Of a stretch of 55,523 nucleotides of DNA, positions 34,521 through 42,040 are shown piece after piece (within the stretch, counting starts at the first letter, position 1; every line of letters starts with the position of its first letter). The position numbers and the translations under genes were made by a program. The stretch comes from Thermoplasmata archaeon (GTDB lineage: Archaea > Thermoplasmatota > Thermoplasmata > Lutacidiplasmatales > UBA184). Below the pieces are notes generated by a model. The model saw only the letters and a program-made list of their open reading frames with translations. It was not told the DNA's origin and made no database searches. The stretch covers positions 1-55,523 of the forward strand of contig JAKAUN010000010.1 of NCBI GenBank assembly GCA_021817605.1. Reading direction: 5' to 3'.

Positions 34521-34684
34521 GTCGGTCCTAACCGGGCAACAGCCAAAGAGTCTTCCCGGGGCGCGACGCGGCCGCGGACGCAAGGAGCGAAGGGGCTACC
34601 GAGCCCGAACCGACGCCGCCTTCTCTCCCGGAGGTGCTCGGGAGCCGGACGGCGCTATAGAAGGTCGGTGGCCTCCGCGGGGAG

Positions 34685-34693
34685 CTTTTATAG
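34685..34693 (+). promoter_or_regulatory. TATA-like promoter of ribosomal protein L40e
   Basis: CTTTTATAG is one of the clearest A/T-rich boxes here, centred 29 bases before the ATG at 34718. Confidence 0.65.
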
Positions 34694-34717
34694 CCAGCTC
34701 GGGTCAGCGCGGACCCG

Positions 34718-34870
34718 ATGCCGTTCCCCGAGGCCGTGGAGCGCCTTCTCAACAAGAAGGTCTGCATGAACTGCTCCGCACGCAATCCCCCGAAGGCCGT
34801 GCAGTGCCGGCGCTGCGGCTACAAGGGGCTCCGGGTGAAGTCGCGCGAGCGCTCCGGGAAGACCCAGTAG
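34718..34870 (+). CDS. rpl40e: Ribosomal protein L40e
   Basis: This 50-residue basic zinc-finger protein of the large ribosomal subunit has two cysteine pairs, CMNC at 16-19 and CRRC at 30-33, with [13 protein letters not shown] at its C-terminus. Its length and motif order match archaeal L40e. It has a strong TATA-like element upstream and ends 6 bases before the convergent glycosyltransferase. It is shorter than the usual ORF cutoff but unmistakable. Confidence 0.95.
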   Translation: MPFPEAVERLLNKKVCMNCSARNPPKAVQCRRCGYKGLRVKSRERSGKTQ

Positions 34871-34876
34871 GCCGGT

Positions 34877-35677
34877 TCAGGCCCGAGGCGGGGACGTGGG
34901 GGTCGATCCCCCGTGAAGAAAAGGCTCCGGCATGCCGATGCGCGTCTCCCGGGCGAGAGCGAGGCGCTTGGCGAGAAGGTAGAGAAGGTTCTCGAGCCCG
35001 TCTTTCCAGCTACGGAGCTTCGGGGGTCCGAACCTCTCGCCGTAGCGGATCGGGACCTCGAGGAAGTGGACCCCCCGCACGATCGCCTCGATCTTGAGCT
35101 CCTCGCTGAAAGCCATCCCGTCGGCTTCGAGGTGGACCTTCTCGAGGACGGTGCGCCGGAAGACCCAGAAGCCGCTCTGGCTGTCGGCGAGCGTCCGGCC
35201 CGGGACCCCGCGCAGGAACCGGTGGTAGGCGATGCGCAGGAGGAGGTTGAGCGCCCAGTTGCCGATGCGATGCTCGGTGGTCATCGACTTGCGGCTCACG
35301 TACGCGAGGCGGTCGCCGCTCAGGAAGTCGTGCCCCTCGCGCAGCAGGCGATCGACGAGCGCGGGCACCGTCTCCACCGGGTAGGTGAGGTCGCCGTCCG
35401 CCGTGGCGATCACGTCTCCCGCGGCGGCCAGAAGGCCGGTCTTGTAGGCCCTCCCGTAGCCGCGTCGGGGCTCGACGAGGACCCGGGCCCCCTCCCGCGC
35501 GGCGATCTCCGGCGTCCCGTCGGTCGATCGGCCGTCGACGACGAGGACCTCCCAGTCGATCGGCGCCGAGGAAAAGAGCGTCCGGTTCGCCTCCTCGGCG
35601 GCGCGACGGAACCGACGGATCACCTCCCCGACGGACGCCGCCTCGTTGAGCGTCGGGATGACCAGGGTCGCTCGCAT
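34877..35677 (-). CDS. Family 2 glycosyltransferase (dolichyl-phosphate sugar synthase-like)
   Basis: This 266-residue GT-A enzyme has VIPTLNEAASVGEVI at the N-terminus. The nucleotide-sugar and metal site is VLVVDGRSTDGTPEIA and ATADGDLTYPV (the DxD-like motif), and later conserved residues SQSGFWVFRR and FSEELKIEAI follow. It resembles enzymes that load mannose or glucose on dolichyl phosphate for surface glycans. No membrane anchor is seen. The ATG at 35677 diverges from archease across a shared palindromic TATA. Confidence 0.88.
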   Translation of the reverse strand: MRATLVIPTLNEAASVGEVIRRFRRAAEEANRTLFSSAPIDWEVLVVDGRSTDGTPEIAAREGARVLVEPRRGYGRAYKTGLLAAAGDVIATADGDLTYPVETVPALVDRLLREGHDFLSGDRLAYVSRKSMTTEHRIGNWALNLLLRIAYHRFLRGVPGRTLADSQSGFWVFRRTVLEKVHLEADGMAFSEELKIEAIVRGVHFLEVPIRYGERFGPPKLRSWKDGLENLLYLLAKRLALARETRIGMPEPFLHGGSTPTSPPRA

Positions 35678-35704
35678 CGATGGTCGGCGCGACTGCCCGC
35701 CGAC

Positions 35705-35714
35705 CCCTTAAGGG
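35705..35714. promoter_or_regulatory. Palindromic bidirectional TATA-like element CCCTTAAGGG
   Basis: This 10-base perfect palindrome sits between the divergent glycosyltransferase (start 35677) and archease (start 35733). It is about 24-32 bases from each start and the only A/T-rich patch in the gap, so one symmetric box may serve both directions. Confidence 0.55.
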
Positions 35715-35732
35715 CGACCGGCGGCTCGGTTC

Positions 35733-36183
35733 GTGCACGTCGAACGCTCCCGGCCGGCCTCGACCCTCGCGTCGCTGGGGAAGCTTCCCCACGACGGCGG
35801 ATGTCGGGCTCTGGGCGACCGGCCCGGACGCCGCCACCCTCCTCGAAGGTCTCGGCCTCGCGCTCTACGCCCTCGTGAGCGACCCGAAGAAGGTCCGGCC
35901 CGTCGAAGAGCGCGTAGTGCGCGCCTCGGGCCGAGACCCCACCGAGCTCGTGGTCGCCTTCCTGGGAAAGCTGCTCGAGCTCGAGGAGACCGACGGATTC
36001 CTCGCACGGAAGATCGAGGCGAGGGTCGAAGGACGTCCCCCGACCGGCGTGGTCGCCCGACTCTTCGGGGAGCCGTTCGACGCGGCCCGGCACGTCCCCC
36101 GGACCGAGGTGAAGGCGATCACCTACCACCGCCTGCTCTTCGACACGGAGCACGGACGGGCCCGGGTGATCGTCGACATCTAG
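35733..36183 (+). CDS. Archease, apparent one-base frameshift near start
   Basis: Archease helps the RtcB ligase in tRNA splicing. Most of the protein reads well in one frame: TADVGLWATGPDAATLLEG, LVSDPKKVRPVEE, RTEVKAITYHRLLF and the C-terminal ARVIVDI. The N-terminus does not join in that frame. A GTG at 35733, 24 bases after the palindromic TATA, begins a frame reading GKLPH that meets TADVG only after a one-base change at the CCCC run near 35786-35792. The corrected length is 149 residues, normal for the family. Confidence 0.82.
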
Positions 36184-36203
36184 CTCCCGACAGGGAGCGG
36201 CGG

Positions 36204-37340
36204 CTACGGCATCCGCTCGACGATCTGCCGGAGCGCCTCGCCGGGACGGGGGAGCTTCCCGGCCTTCCCGAGAATCCTCTCGAGGGCGGCGAACGTCACC
36301 AGGAGGTCCGGCCAGTCGGCGATCCCCATGTGGCCGATGCGGAAGATCTTCCCGACGAGCGCGCCCTGGCCGCCCTGGACGAGGATGTTGTACTCCTTCT
36401 CGAGGGTCTTGCGCAGCTGTGCGTCGCCGAGCCCGGCCGGGTTCTTGATCGCGGTGACCGTGTCGGAGGCGAACCGCCGGTCCGGGAACAGCTCGAGTCC
36501 GAGGGCATCGACCGCGGCCCGGGTCGCCTCCGCGAGACGGTGGGTGCGGGCGAGGCGGTGGTCAAGCCCCTCCTCCTTGAGGAGGAGAAGCGCCTCCCTC
36601 AGCGCGAGGAAGAGCGGCACCGCCGGCGTCCACGGCGTGTCGTTCTTCTCGAGCGCGGCGAGATGCGCGGCGAGGTCGAGGTAGTAGCTTCCCGGGTGCA
36701 ACGCCGAGCGCGCCCGTTCGGAGAGGTGGACGAGGGCGAGGCCGGCCGGGGCGGCGAGCCCCTTCTGGCTCCCCGCCACGACCGCATCGACCCCCCACGC
36801 CTCGATGGGGAGGGGGATGCCCGCCACCGCGCTGATCCCGTCGACCAGGAAGAGGGCCCCGGCGCGGCGCACGGCCGGGGCGAGGGCTCCGAGGTCGTTC
36901 GCGAGGCCCACGCTCGTCTCGTTGTGCACGACGCACAGCGCGCCGACATCGCCCTTCTCGAGCTCGGAACGGACCGCCTCGACCGGCAGCGGCTCGCCCC
37001 ACGGAGCCGTCACGGTGGTGACCTCTTGGGAGAACTTCTTCGCGATCGCGGCCGAGCGCTCCCCGAAGTTGCCGTTCGTGACCACCACGCAGCGTCGGCC
37101 GACCGGCAGGAGCGAGGAGTAGACCGCCTCGAGGCCCGAGGTGCCGCTGCCGGAGAGGACGAGCTGGTGGCCCTTCGTGCCGAAGGCCACCGGCAGAAGC
37201 TCGCGGATCTCCCCGACCAGACCGCGGAAGTAGTCGCCCCGGTGGTTGAGCGAGGGGACGGACATCGCCCGCAGGACCCGCGGATGGATGCGGACCGGCC
37301 CCGCGATGAGGAAGGTCGTGGTCTCGGGGTCGAAGCTCAT
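36204..37340 (-). CDS. Class V aminotransferase (serine-pyruvate/phosphoserine type)
   Basis: This 378-residue PLP enzyme has IAGPVRIHPRVLRAM, SGSGTSGLEAVYSSLLP, a PLP-lysine motif VVAGSQKGLAAPAGLALV, and a C-terminal IFRIGHMG segment that binds substrate carboxylate. It belongs with serine-pyruvate and alanine-glyoxylate transaminases. It overlaps the serA stop by 4 bases, so it is probably the aminotransferase step of serine synthesis from 3-phosphoglycerate (SerC role), though glyoxylate use is possible. Confidence 0.88.
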   Translation of the reverse strand: MSFDPETTTFLIAGPVRIHPRVLRAMSVPSLNHRGDYFRGLVGEIRELLPVAFGTKGHQLVLSGSGTSGLEAVYSSLLPVGRRCVVVTNGNFGERSAAIAKKFSQEVTTVTAPWGEPLPVEAVRSELEKGDVGALCVVHNETSVGLANDLGALAPAVRRAGALFLVDGISAVAGIPLPIEAWGVDAVVAGSQKGLAAPAGLALVHLSERARSALHPGSYYLDLAAHLAALEKNDTPWTPAVPLFLALREALLLLKEEGLDHRLARTHRLAEATRAAVDALGLELFPDRRFASDTVTAIKNPAGLGDAQLRKTLEKEYNILVQGGQGALVGKIFRIGHMGIADWPDLLVTFAALERILGKAGKLPRPGEALRQIVERMP

Positions 37341-38284
37341 GGGCCCCCCTCCGCCGTGACCTGGCTGGTGAGCGGCTCGCCGCGCACGGCGCGAAGGACC
37401 TCGCCGACGATCTCCTCACCGGCGCGTCGCTGCGCCTCGTGCGTGGACGCGCCGAGATGGTGGGTCGGGATCACCCGCGAGTCCTCGAGCAGCTCGCGGT
37501 CGGTCGGCGGTTCGGTCTCGAAGACATCGAGCGCCGCCCCGGCGAGCTGGCCGGAGCGCAGCGCGGCGAGGAGAGCCACCTGGTCGACGAGCGGGCCCCG
37601 CGCGACGTTGACGAGGAAGGCGCCGCGTCGCATCTTGCCGAACGCCCTCGCGTCCAGGAGATGGCGGGTCTGCGGGGTGAGCGCCGCGTGGACGCTCACG
37701 ATCTCCGCGCGGGAGAGCAGCTCGTCGAAGGAGACCAGCTCGGTCGTGTCGACCGGGCCGGGGAGGAACGGGTCGAAGGCGACGGTGCGGGCGCCGAACA
37801 CCTGGAGCCGGCCGGCGATCTCGCGCGCGATGCGGCCGTAGCCGACGAAGCCGACGGTCCGGCCCAAAAGCTCGTGGCCTCGGGTCCCGCGTTCCCAGCG
37901 GCCCGCCCGGGTCGAGGCGATCGACGGGAGGAGCTCCCTCAGGAGCAGGAGATAGAGGGCGATCGCGAGCTCGGCGACGCTCGGCCCGGCCGCTCGGGGA
38001 GCGTTGACGACCTTGATCCCTCGGGCGGTCGCCGCAGCGAGGTCGACGTTGTCGACGCCCACGCCCGCCCGGGCGACGAGGGCGAGCTTCGGCGCAGCGC
38101 TCAGGAGCTGACGGGTGACCTTCGTGCGGCTGCGGACGACCAAGGCCCACGCCTCGGGCAGCACGCGGGCGAGCTCCTCGGGCGAGGCGCTCGCGTCCAC
38201 GACTCGGCACGGTCCGCTCTGGAGGGTGGCGACGGCGGCTCGGTCGATGGGGTCGGCGACGACAACCAGGGGAGGCTCGGCCAT
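37337..38284 (-). CDS. serA: D-3-phosphoglycerate dehydrogenase
   Basis: This 315-residue D-2-hydroxyacid dehydrogenase opens the phosphorylated serine pathway. Seen are VARAGVGVDNVDLAAATARGI, the NAD-binding VGFVGYGRIAREIAGRLQVFGA, RGAFLVNVARGPLVDQ and the catalytic HHLGASTHEAQ. It lacks the C-terminal ACT domain, so it should not be serine-inhibited through that module. The ATG 38284 is 22 bases after moxR and may use a TTTTGAGC element inside the moxR end. Other hydroxyacids as substrate cannot be excluded. Confidence 0.86.
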   Translation of the reverse strand: MAEPPLVVVADPIDRAAVATLQSGPCRVVDASASPEELARVLPEAWALVVRSRTKVTRQLLSAAPKLALVARAGVGVDNVDLAAATARGIKVVNAPRAAGPSVAELAIALYLLLLRELLPSIASTRAGRWERGTRGHELLGRTVGFVGYGRIAREIAGRLQVFGARTVAFDPFLPGPVDTTELVSFDELLSRAEIVSVHAALTPQTRHLLDARAFGKMRRGAFLVNVARGPLVDQVALLAALRSGQLAGAALDVFETEPPTDRELLEDSRVIPTHHLGASTHEAQRRAGEEIVGEVLRAVRGEPLTSQVTAEGGP

Positions 38285-38306
38285 CGACCGTTGGAGCTGG
38301 GCTCGC

Positions 38307-39293
38307 TCAAAAGCCCTTGCGGGCGACCGGGACCTCGCGGGCCTTGGGCACCGGCGTGCGCTCGAGGGCCGTCCGCACGATCGCCTCCCCGCGGACGCCA
38401 CGGATCCACGGTTCGGGCTTCACGACGATGCGGTGCGCGAGCGCCGGTTCGGCGAGGGTCTTCACGTCGTCGGGCACTACGAAGTCCCGCCCGAGAAGGA
38501 GGGCCCGGGTGCGCGAGAGCTTCTGCAGGGCGAGGGAGCCCCGGGGGCTCGAGCCGACCTCGGCCCGGGGGTCGTCGCGGGTCGCCCGCACGAGATCGAC
38601 GATGTAGCCGAGGACCGACGGCTCGAGCTCCACCGATTCGACCGCGCGCTGCAACGAAAGGAACGACTCGGGGTCCGCGACCTGGGGGGCGTCCACACGG
38701 TCGGTCCCCCGCGCCTGCCTCCGTTCGAGGATCGTACGCTCCTCGTCCGCCTCGGGATAGCCGACCTTGAGCCGCAGGAGGAACCGGTCGACCTGCGCCT
38801 CCGGCAGCGGGTAGGTCCCCTCGAGCTCGATCGGGTTCTCCGTCGCAAGGACGAGGAACGGCCGCGGAAGTGCGTAGGTCGTCCGCTCGCTCGTGACCTG
38901 GTACTCCTGCATCGCCTCGAGCAGCGCCGACTGCACCTTCGGTGGCGCCCGGTTGATCTCGTCGGCCAGGAGCACGTTGGTGAACAGCGGGCCCTGGCGG
39001 AACGTGAACGAACCCTTGGAGGGATCGAGGACCTCGCCACCGAGGATGTCGTGGGGGAGGAGGTCGGCGGTGAACTGGATGCGCTGGAAGTTCAGCCCGA
39101 GGGCGAGGGCGAAGGAGCGGGCGAGCAGGGTCTTCCCGAGGCCGGGGAGGTCCTCGATGAGCAGGTGTCCGTCGGCGACCAGCCCGGTGAGGATCGTCTC
39201 GACCGCCTGGGGACGGCCGACGACGGCGGTTTGGACCGAGGAACGGATCTTCTCGGCGAGGGCCCGAGCGGCGGCCGCGCCCACCTCGACCAT
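38307..39293 (-). CDS. MoxR-family AAA+ ATPase
   Basis: This 328-residue ATPase has Walker A IEDLPGLGKTLLA, Walker B VLLADEINRAPPKVQSALLEAMQE, and sensor ATENPIELEGTYPLPEAQVDRFL. MoxR proteins act as chaperones for metal or cofactor insertion, usually beside a DUF58 protein, as here. The start ATG 39293 is 26 bases after a TATA-like element. The DUF58 membrane cluster lies upstream, separated by an IS remnant at 39557-39823. Confidence 0.93.
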   Translation of the reverse strand: MVEVGAAAARALAEKIRSSVQTAVVGRPQAVETILTGLVADGHLLIEDLPGLGKTLLARSFALALGLNFQRIQFTADLLPHDILGGEVLDPSKGSFTFRQGPLFTNVLLADEINRAPPKVQSALLEAMQEYQVTSERTTYALPRPFLVLATENPIELEGTYPLPEAQVDRFLLRLKVGYPEADEERTILERRQARGTDRVDAPQVADPESFLSLQRAVESVELEPSVLGYIVDLVRATRDDPRAEVGSSPRGSLALQKLSRTRALLLGRDFVVPDDVKTLAEPALAHRIVVKPEPWIRGVRGEAIVRTALERTPVPKAREVPVARKGF

Positions 39294-39314
39294 CGTACGT
39301 TCGCCACGCTTCGC

Positions 39315-39325
39315 GGTATAAAGTC
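39315..39325 (-). promoter_or_regulatory. TATA-like promoter of moxR
   Basis: On the minus strand this reads GACTTTATACC, centred about 26 bases before the moxR ATG at 39293. A separate promoter here means moxR is transcribed independently of the DUF58 cluster beyond the IS remnant. Confidence 0.65.
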
Positions 39326-39556
39326 AGGACGGGGGCGTTCGAGCCCGGTATTCCCCGGCCGTAACGATCCGTGTCACAGCAGGCGTCTGCCCTCTCTGCG
39401 GTCTGACCCCGGCCGGGGGTGTCGGACACCGGGGTTGTCCTCGTGTCATCCTCGGCGGACGACCCGTCCGCGTAGAGTCGAGAGGGACCCTTCGACGGCG
39501 TTCGGGCGCGACGCTTGGCCGCGCCAATTCTCCCAAGGGCCTCGGAAGCCTAAGAA
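39326..39556. other. Intergenic region between moxR promoter and IS remnant
   Basis: I see no intact gene in this 231-base piece. It contains a GC-rich run with inverted-looking arms (CCCCGGCCGGGGGTGTC, then GACACCGGGG) that could fold, and may carry a further part of the insertion or a terminator. No coding frame is convincing. Confidence 0.35.
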
Positions 39557-39823
39557 CCTATCCGAACGCCCAACCCCGTAGGTCGAGCGCGGCCTTCTTG
39601 GGAGCGAGGGGTACGGAGTGTGCCCGCCTCTCTTTAGCCACCTCGCGCACGGGAACCGCGTGCTCGGATTCTCGAGGCAAGCCACGCCGCCAGCCACCTT
39701 CCTCCCGATGCGCTGACGGCGGGGGAACTTGCCCGCGAGGAGCGGGGCGTGACCCCGTGGGTCTCGGAGAGCGTGCGCAAGGTCTCGAAGTCGTAGCGCT
39801 TGTCCGAGCGGTATTCGGATAGG
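39557..39823 (-). mobile_element. Degenerate IS element with terminal inverted repeats and transposase fragment
   Basis: A perfect 10-base inverted repeat bounds this 267-base unit: CCTATCCGAA at 39557-39566 and TTCGGATAGG at 39814-39823. Within it, minus-strand reading just inside the right end gives EYRSDKRYDFETLRTLSETHGVTP, like the DKGYDS...LR...G..P region of IS4/IS5-type DDE transposases. There is no intact transposase gene. It may be a MITE or relic of an IS that once lay between moxR and the DUF58 genes. Confidence 0.6.
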
Positions 39824-39825
39824 CT

Positions 39826-40344
39826 CTACGCCGCCTCGCTCCTCGGCGCCGAGAGGCTCCACCTCAGCGCAACCGCCACGAGGAAGAGCGCCGCGACCAG
39901 GAGGCCCGCGGCGATCCCGACCTCGGGAACGCCGGGCGCGAGAAGGAGGGTGACCGACCAGCTCAACCCGAAGCTGAGCGCTGCGACCCCAAGGAGAGGA
40001 ACGGCACGTCGGCCGCCGCCGGCCGGGCGCGCCGGATCGTCGGCGAGCCAGAGAAGGAAGGCGAGGGCCGCTACACCGCCAAAGAGCTCGGTCGAACGCT
40101 CCGGCGGGGCGGCGAACAAAAGGGCCCCGAGCGCCCCGAGCACCGGGAAAAGGGCACTCTCGGTCCGACCCCGCGAGGTGTGCCTCCAGCCCGCCGCCCC
40201 CACGACGGCCACGACCCCGATGACGGGCCCAAGGAGGAACGGTAGGCCGGTGAGGAGCCCGAGCACCGCCAGGGTCGCGGCGAGGAGCGCCGTGGTGAAC
40301 GGCCCTCCACCGGCCGACGACGGCCGCGCGGGAGCCGCTTTCAC
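39826..40344 (-). CDS. Multi-pass membrane protein of the DUF58/MoxR cluster
   Basis: This 172-residue protein has about five or six membrane segments, including FTTALLAATLAVLGLLTGLPFLLGPVIGVVAVVG at the N-terminus (two helices broken here). Little of it is soluble. I do not recognise a family. It starts at GTG 40344 inside the DUF58 stop (GTGA), so it is translated with DUF58, and ends 3 bases before the IS remnant. The unit may have cut a longer operon joining moxR. Confidence 0.55.
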   Translation of the reverse strand: MKAAPARPSSAGGGPFTTALLAATLAVLGLLTGLPFLLGPVIGVVAVVGAAGWRHTSRGRTESALFPVLGALGALLFAAPPERSTELFGGVAALAFLLWLADDPARPAGGGRRAVPLLGVAALSFGLSWSVTLLLAPGVPEVGIAAGLLVAALFLVAVALRWSLSAPRSEAA

Positions 40345-41642
40345 GACACCCTCCGGCGCGTCGGCTGTCGAAGGAATCGCTCGAGGGCGGCGAGCGACCA
40401 GTAGTCGGTCCAGTCGATGACCGGACCGTACTCCCAGGAGCCGGCGACGCGCGAGCGACGCTCCGCGTTCTCGAGACGCCGGGCGAGAGCCTCCTCCACC
40501 GACGGCTCACTCCCCTCTTCCCTGGACCCGCGAAGACCCAAGGGCGACGGGCTCACCAGGATGGACGGAAAGCCGCCCCGACTCAGGTAGGGAAGCAGGT
40601 CGAAGCCCGGGTCGCCGGTCGCCTGGGAGATGACCAGCGTGGTGAGTCCGGGGCGAAAGTAGCGGCGCAGCTGGAAGGCGCAGCGCTCCGCCGGTCCGGC
40701 GACCTCCGAGCGGCGGCTTTCGAGTACGGCCTGCTTGACCCTGATCCGGTGTACCCGCCCCGTCGAGAGCGGGATCGCCTCGAGGAACTCGCCGAACCGG
40801 GCGTAGCCGACCCGGACCTTGGTACGAAGGAACGACTCGGCGATGCCGTAGAGGCCCGCTCGGGAGATGGCCAGGAGCCTCTCGTCCACGTCTCTCCCGA
40901 ACCGGGTGGGGCGGACGTCCAGGAGGAGCAGGATGTCGCCGGTGCGGTCGAGCTGATAGTCGTTGGCCAGCAGCTGGCCGACCCGCGCGCTCGCCCTCCA
41001 GTTGATCCGGCGGGGAGGTTCGCCCGGGGCCGCCACGCGGACCCCGAAGAATTCGCCGCTCGTGCCGATCCGGTGGGAGCGGCTCTCCCCGGGGAGGTGC
41101 AGGGTGCGGTCGAGCCGCACCGAGCCGAGCCGGGTGAGCTCGGGGGGATACCGTTCGACGGCGAGCGTCGGCCTCGCTCCCGGGATCGGTCCCTCGGCGA
41201 GCCCGAGCGGGTCATGGCGCACGACCCGAGGAGGAGCGAGGACCGAGATCACCGGCTCGGCGAGGGTTTGGTCGACGGAGAAGAGGATCTCCTCCGGCGA
41301 GCGGACCACGCGGGTCGGTCCGCGGGGCGTCGCCCCCGGGACCGGGGGAACCACGACGTCGATCCCTTCGCCGCCCCGGGCGAAGGGCCCGCTCAGCCGC
41401 CCCCTGATCTCGAGCGAAGGGCCGAGCCCGCCGGCCTCCCAGGTGAGGTCGGTCGATCGCGTCCCGCCGCGGGAGCCCCACGTCGCGGCGAGGGCAACCG
41501 TCAGGAGGGGGATCGCGGCGAGGAGGGGCACCGGCGTGCGCAGCGCCACCCCCCCGACGACGAGGGCGCCGGCGAAGCCGATCAGAAGGACCGCGCGGGG
41601 ACGCAGACGCGACGGGGCCGCCGCGGGAGGGGGCGCGCTCAC
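40341..41642 (-). CDS. DUF58 domain protein
   Basis: This 433-residue protein has two N-terminal membrane helices, then a beta domain, and a DUF58 region with GEFFGVRVAAPGEPPRRINWRASARVGQL, followed by a von Willebrand-like fold (ILLLLDVRPTRFGRDVDERL). DUF58 proteins are regular partners of MoxR ATPases. It overlaps its neighbours on both sides by 4 bases. Its function with MoxR is likely complex assembly or metal insertion in the membrane; this is inferred from context. Confidence 0.85.
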   Translation of the reverse strand: MSAPPPAAAPSRLRPRAVLLIGFAGALVVGGVALRTPVPLLAAIPLLTVALAATWGSRGGTRSTDLTWEAGGLGPSLEIRGRLSGPFARGGEGIDVVVPPVPGATPRGPTRVVRSPEEILFSVDQTLAEPVISVLAPPRVVRHDPLGLAEGPIPGARPTLAVERYPPELTRLGSVRLDRTLHLPGESRSHRIGTSGEFFGVRVAAPGEPPRRINWRASARVGQLLANDYQLDRTGDILLLLDVRPTRFGRDVDERLLAISRAGLYGIAESFLRTKVRVGYARFGEFLEAIPLSTGRVHRIRVKQAVLESRRSEVAGPAERCAFQLRRYFRPGLTTLVISQATGDPGFDLLPYLSRGGFPSILVSPSPLGLRGSREEGSEPSVEEALARRLENAERRSRVAGSWEYGPVIDWTDYWSLAALERFLRQPTRRRVS

Positions 41643-42040
41643 GCGGGTCCCTCGATCTCGTCCAGCCGGCGCGTCACGAAGGAATGGAACTCCTTAGGGT
41701 CCATCTTCCGCAACGTCTCCATCTCCCTCTCGCTGCGCATGGAGAGGTTCGGTCGGCTCCCCATGCGGTCGATCTGGTCGAGGAGGCTGGCGATCTCCTC
41801 GCGTCCCATCCCTCGCTCGCGCAGCCAGGCGCGGACGTTCGTGATCTCGATGGCACGGAACGGCTCCGGTGAGCTCGGTGCTCCTGACGGACTGGCGGTG
41901 AGCACCAGCACGATGGCTGCCACGGCGACCGCGAACGCGGCCAGGGGAAGCGCCGCCGGCAGACTCTCCCGTTCGAGGACCGCGAGGAGCGCGGAGCCGG
42001 CGGCGAGCAGTCCTCCGAGGACCAGCTCGCGCACGGTCAC
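41639..42040 (-). CDS. Small two-helix membrane protein in the DUF58 cluster
   Basis: This 133-residue protein has two N-terminal membrane helices (LVLGGLLAAGSALLAV and LPLAAFAVAVAAIVLVL). A cytoplasmic helical domain follows, with TNVRAWLRERGMGREEIASLL and ending in FHSFVTRRLDEIE. I do not recognise a family. It begins at GTG 42040 in the stop of the DUF4129-like gene and overlaps DUF58 by 4 bases, so it is a subunit candidate of the same complex. Confidence 0.55.
   Translation of the reverse strand: MTVRELVLGGLLAAGSALLAVLERESLPAALPLAAFAVAVAAIVLVLTASPSGAPSSPEPFRAIEITNVRAWLRERGMGREEIASLLDQIDRMGSRPNLSMRSEREMETLRKMDPKEFHSFVTRRLDEIEGPA

Noticed and set aside
35733-37841. 702-residue plus-strand ORF through archease into the aminotransferase region
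   Set aside because: Only the first 20 residues relate to archease. The rest is antisense to the aminotransferase and SerA, with no recognised motif.
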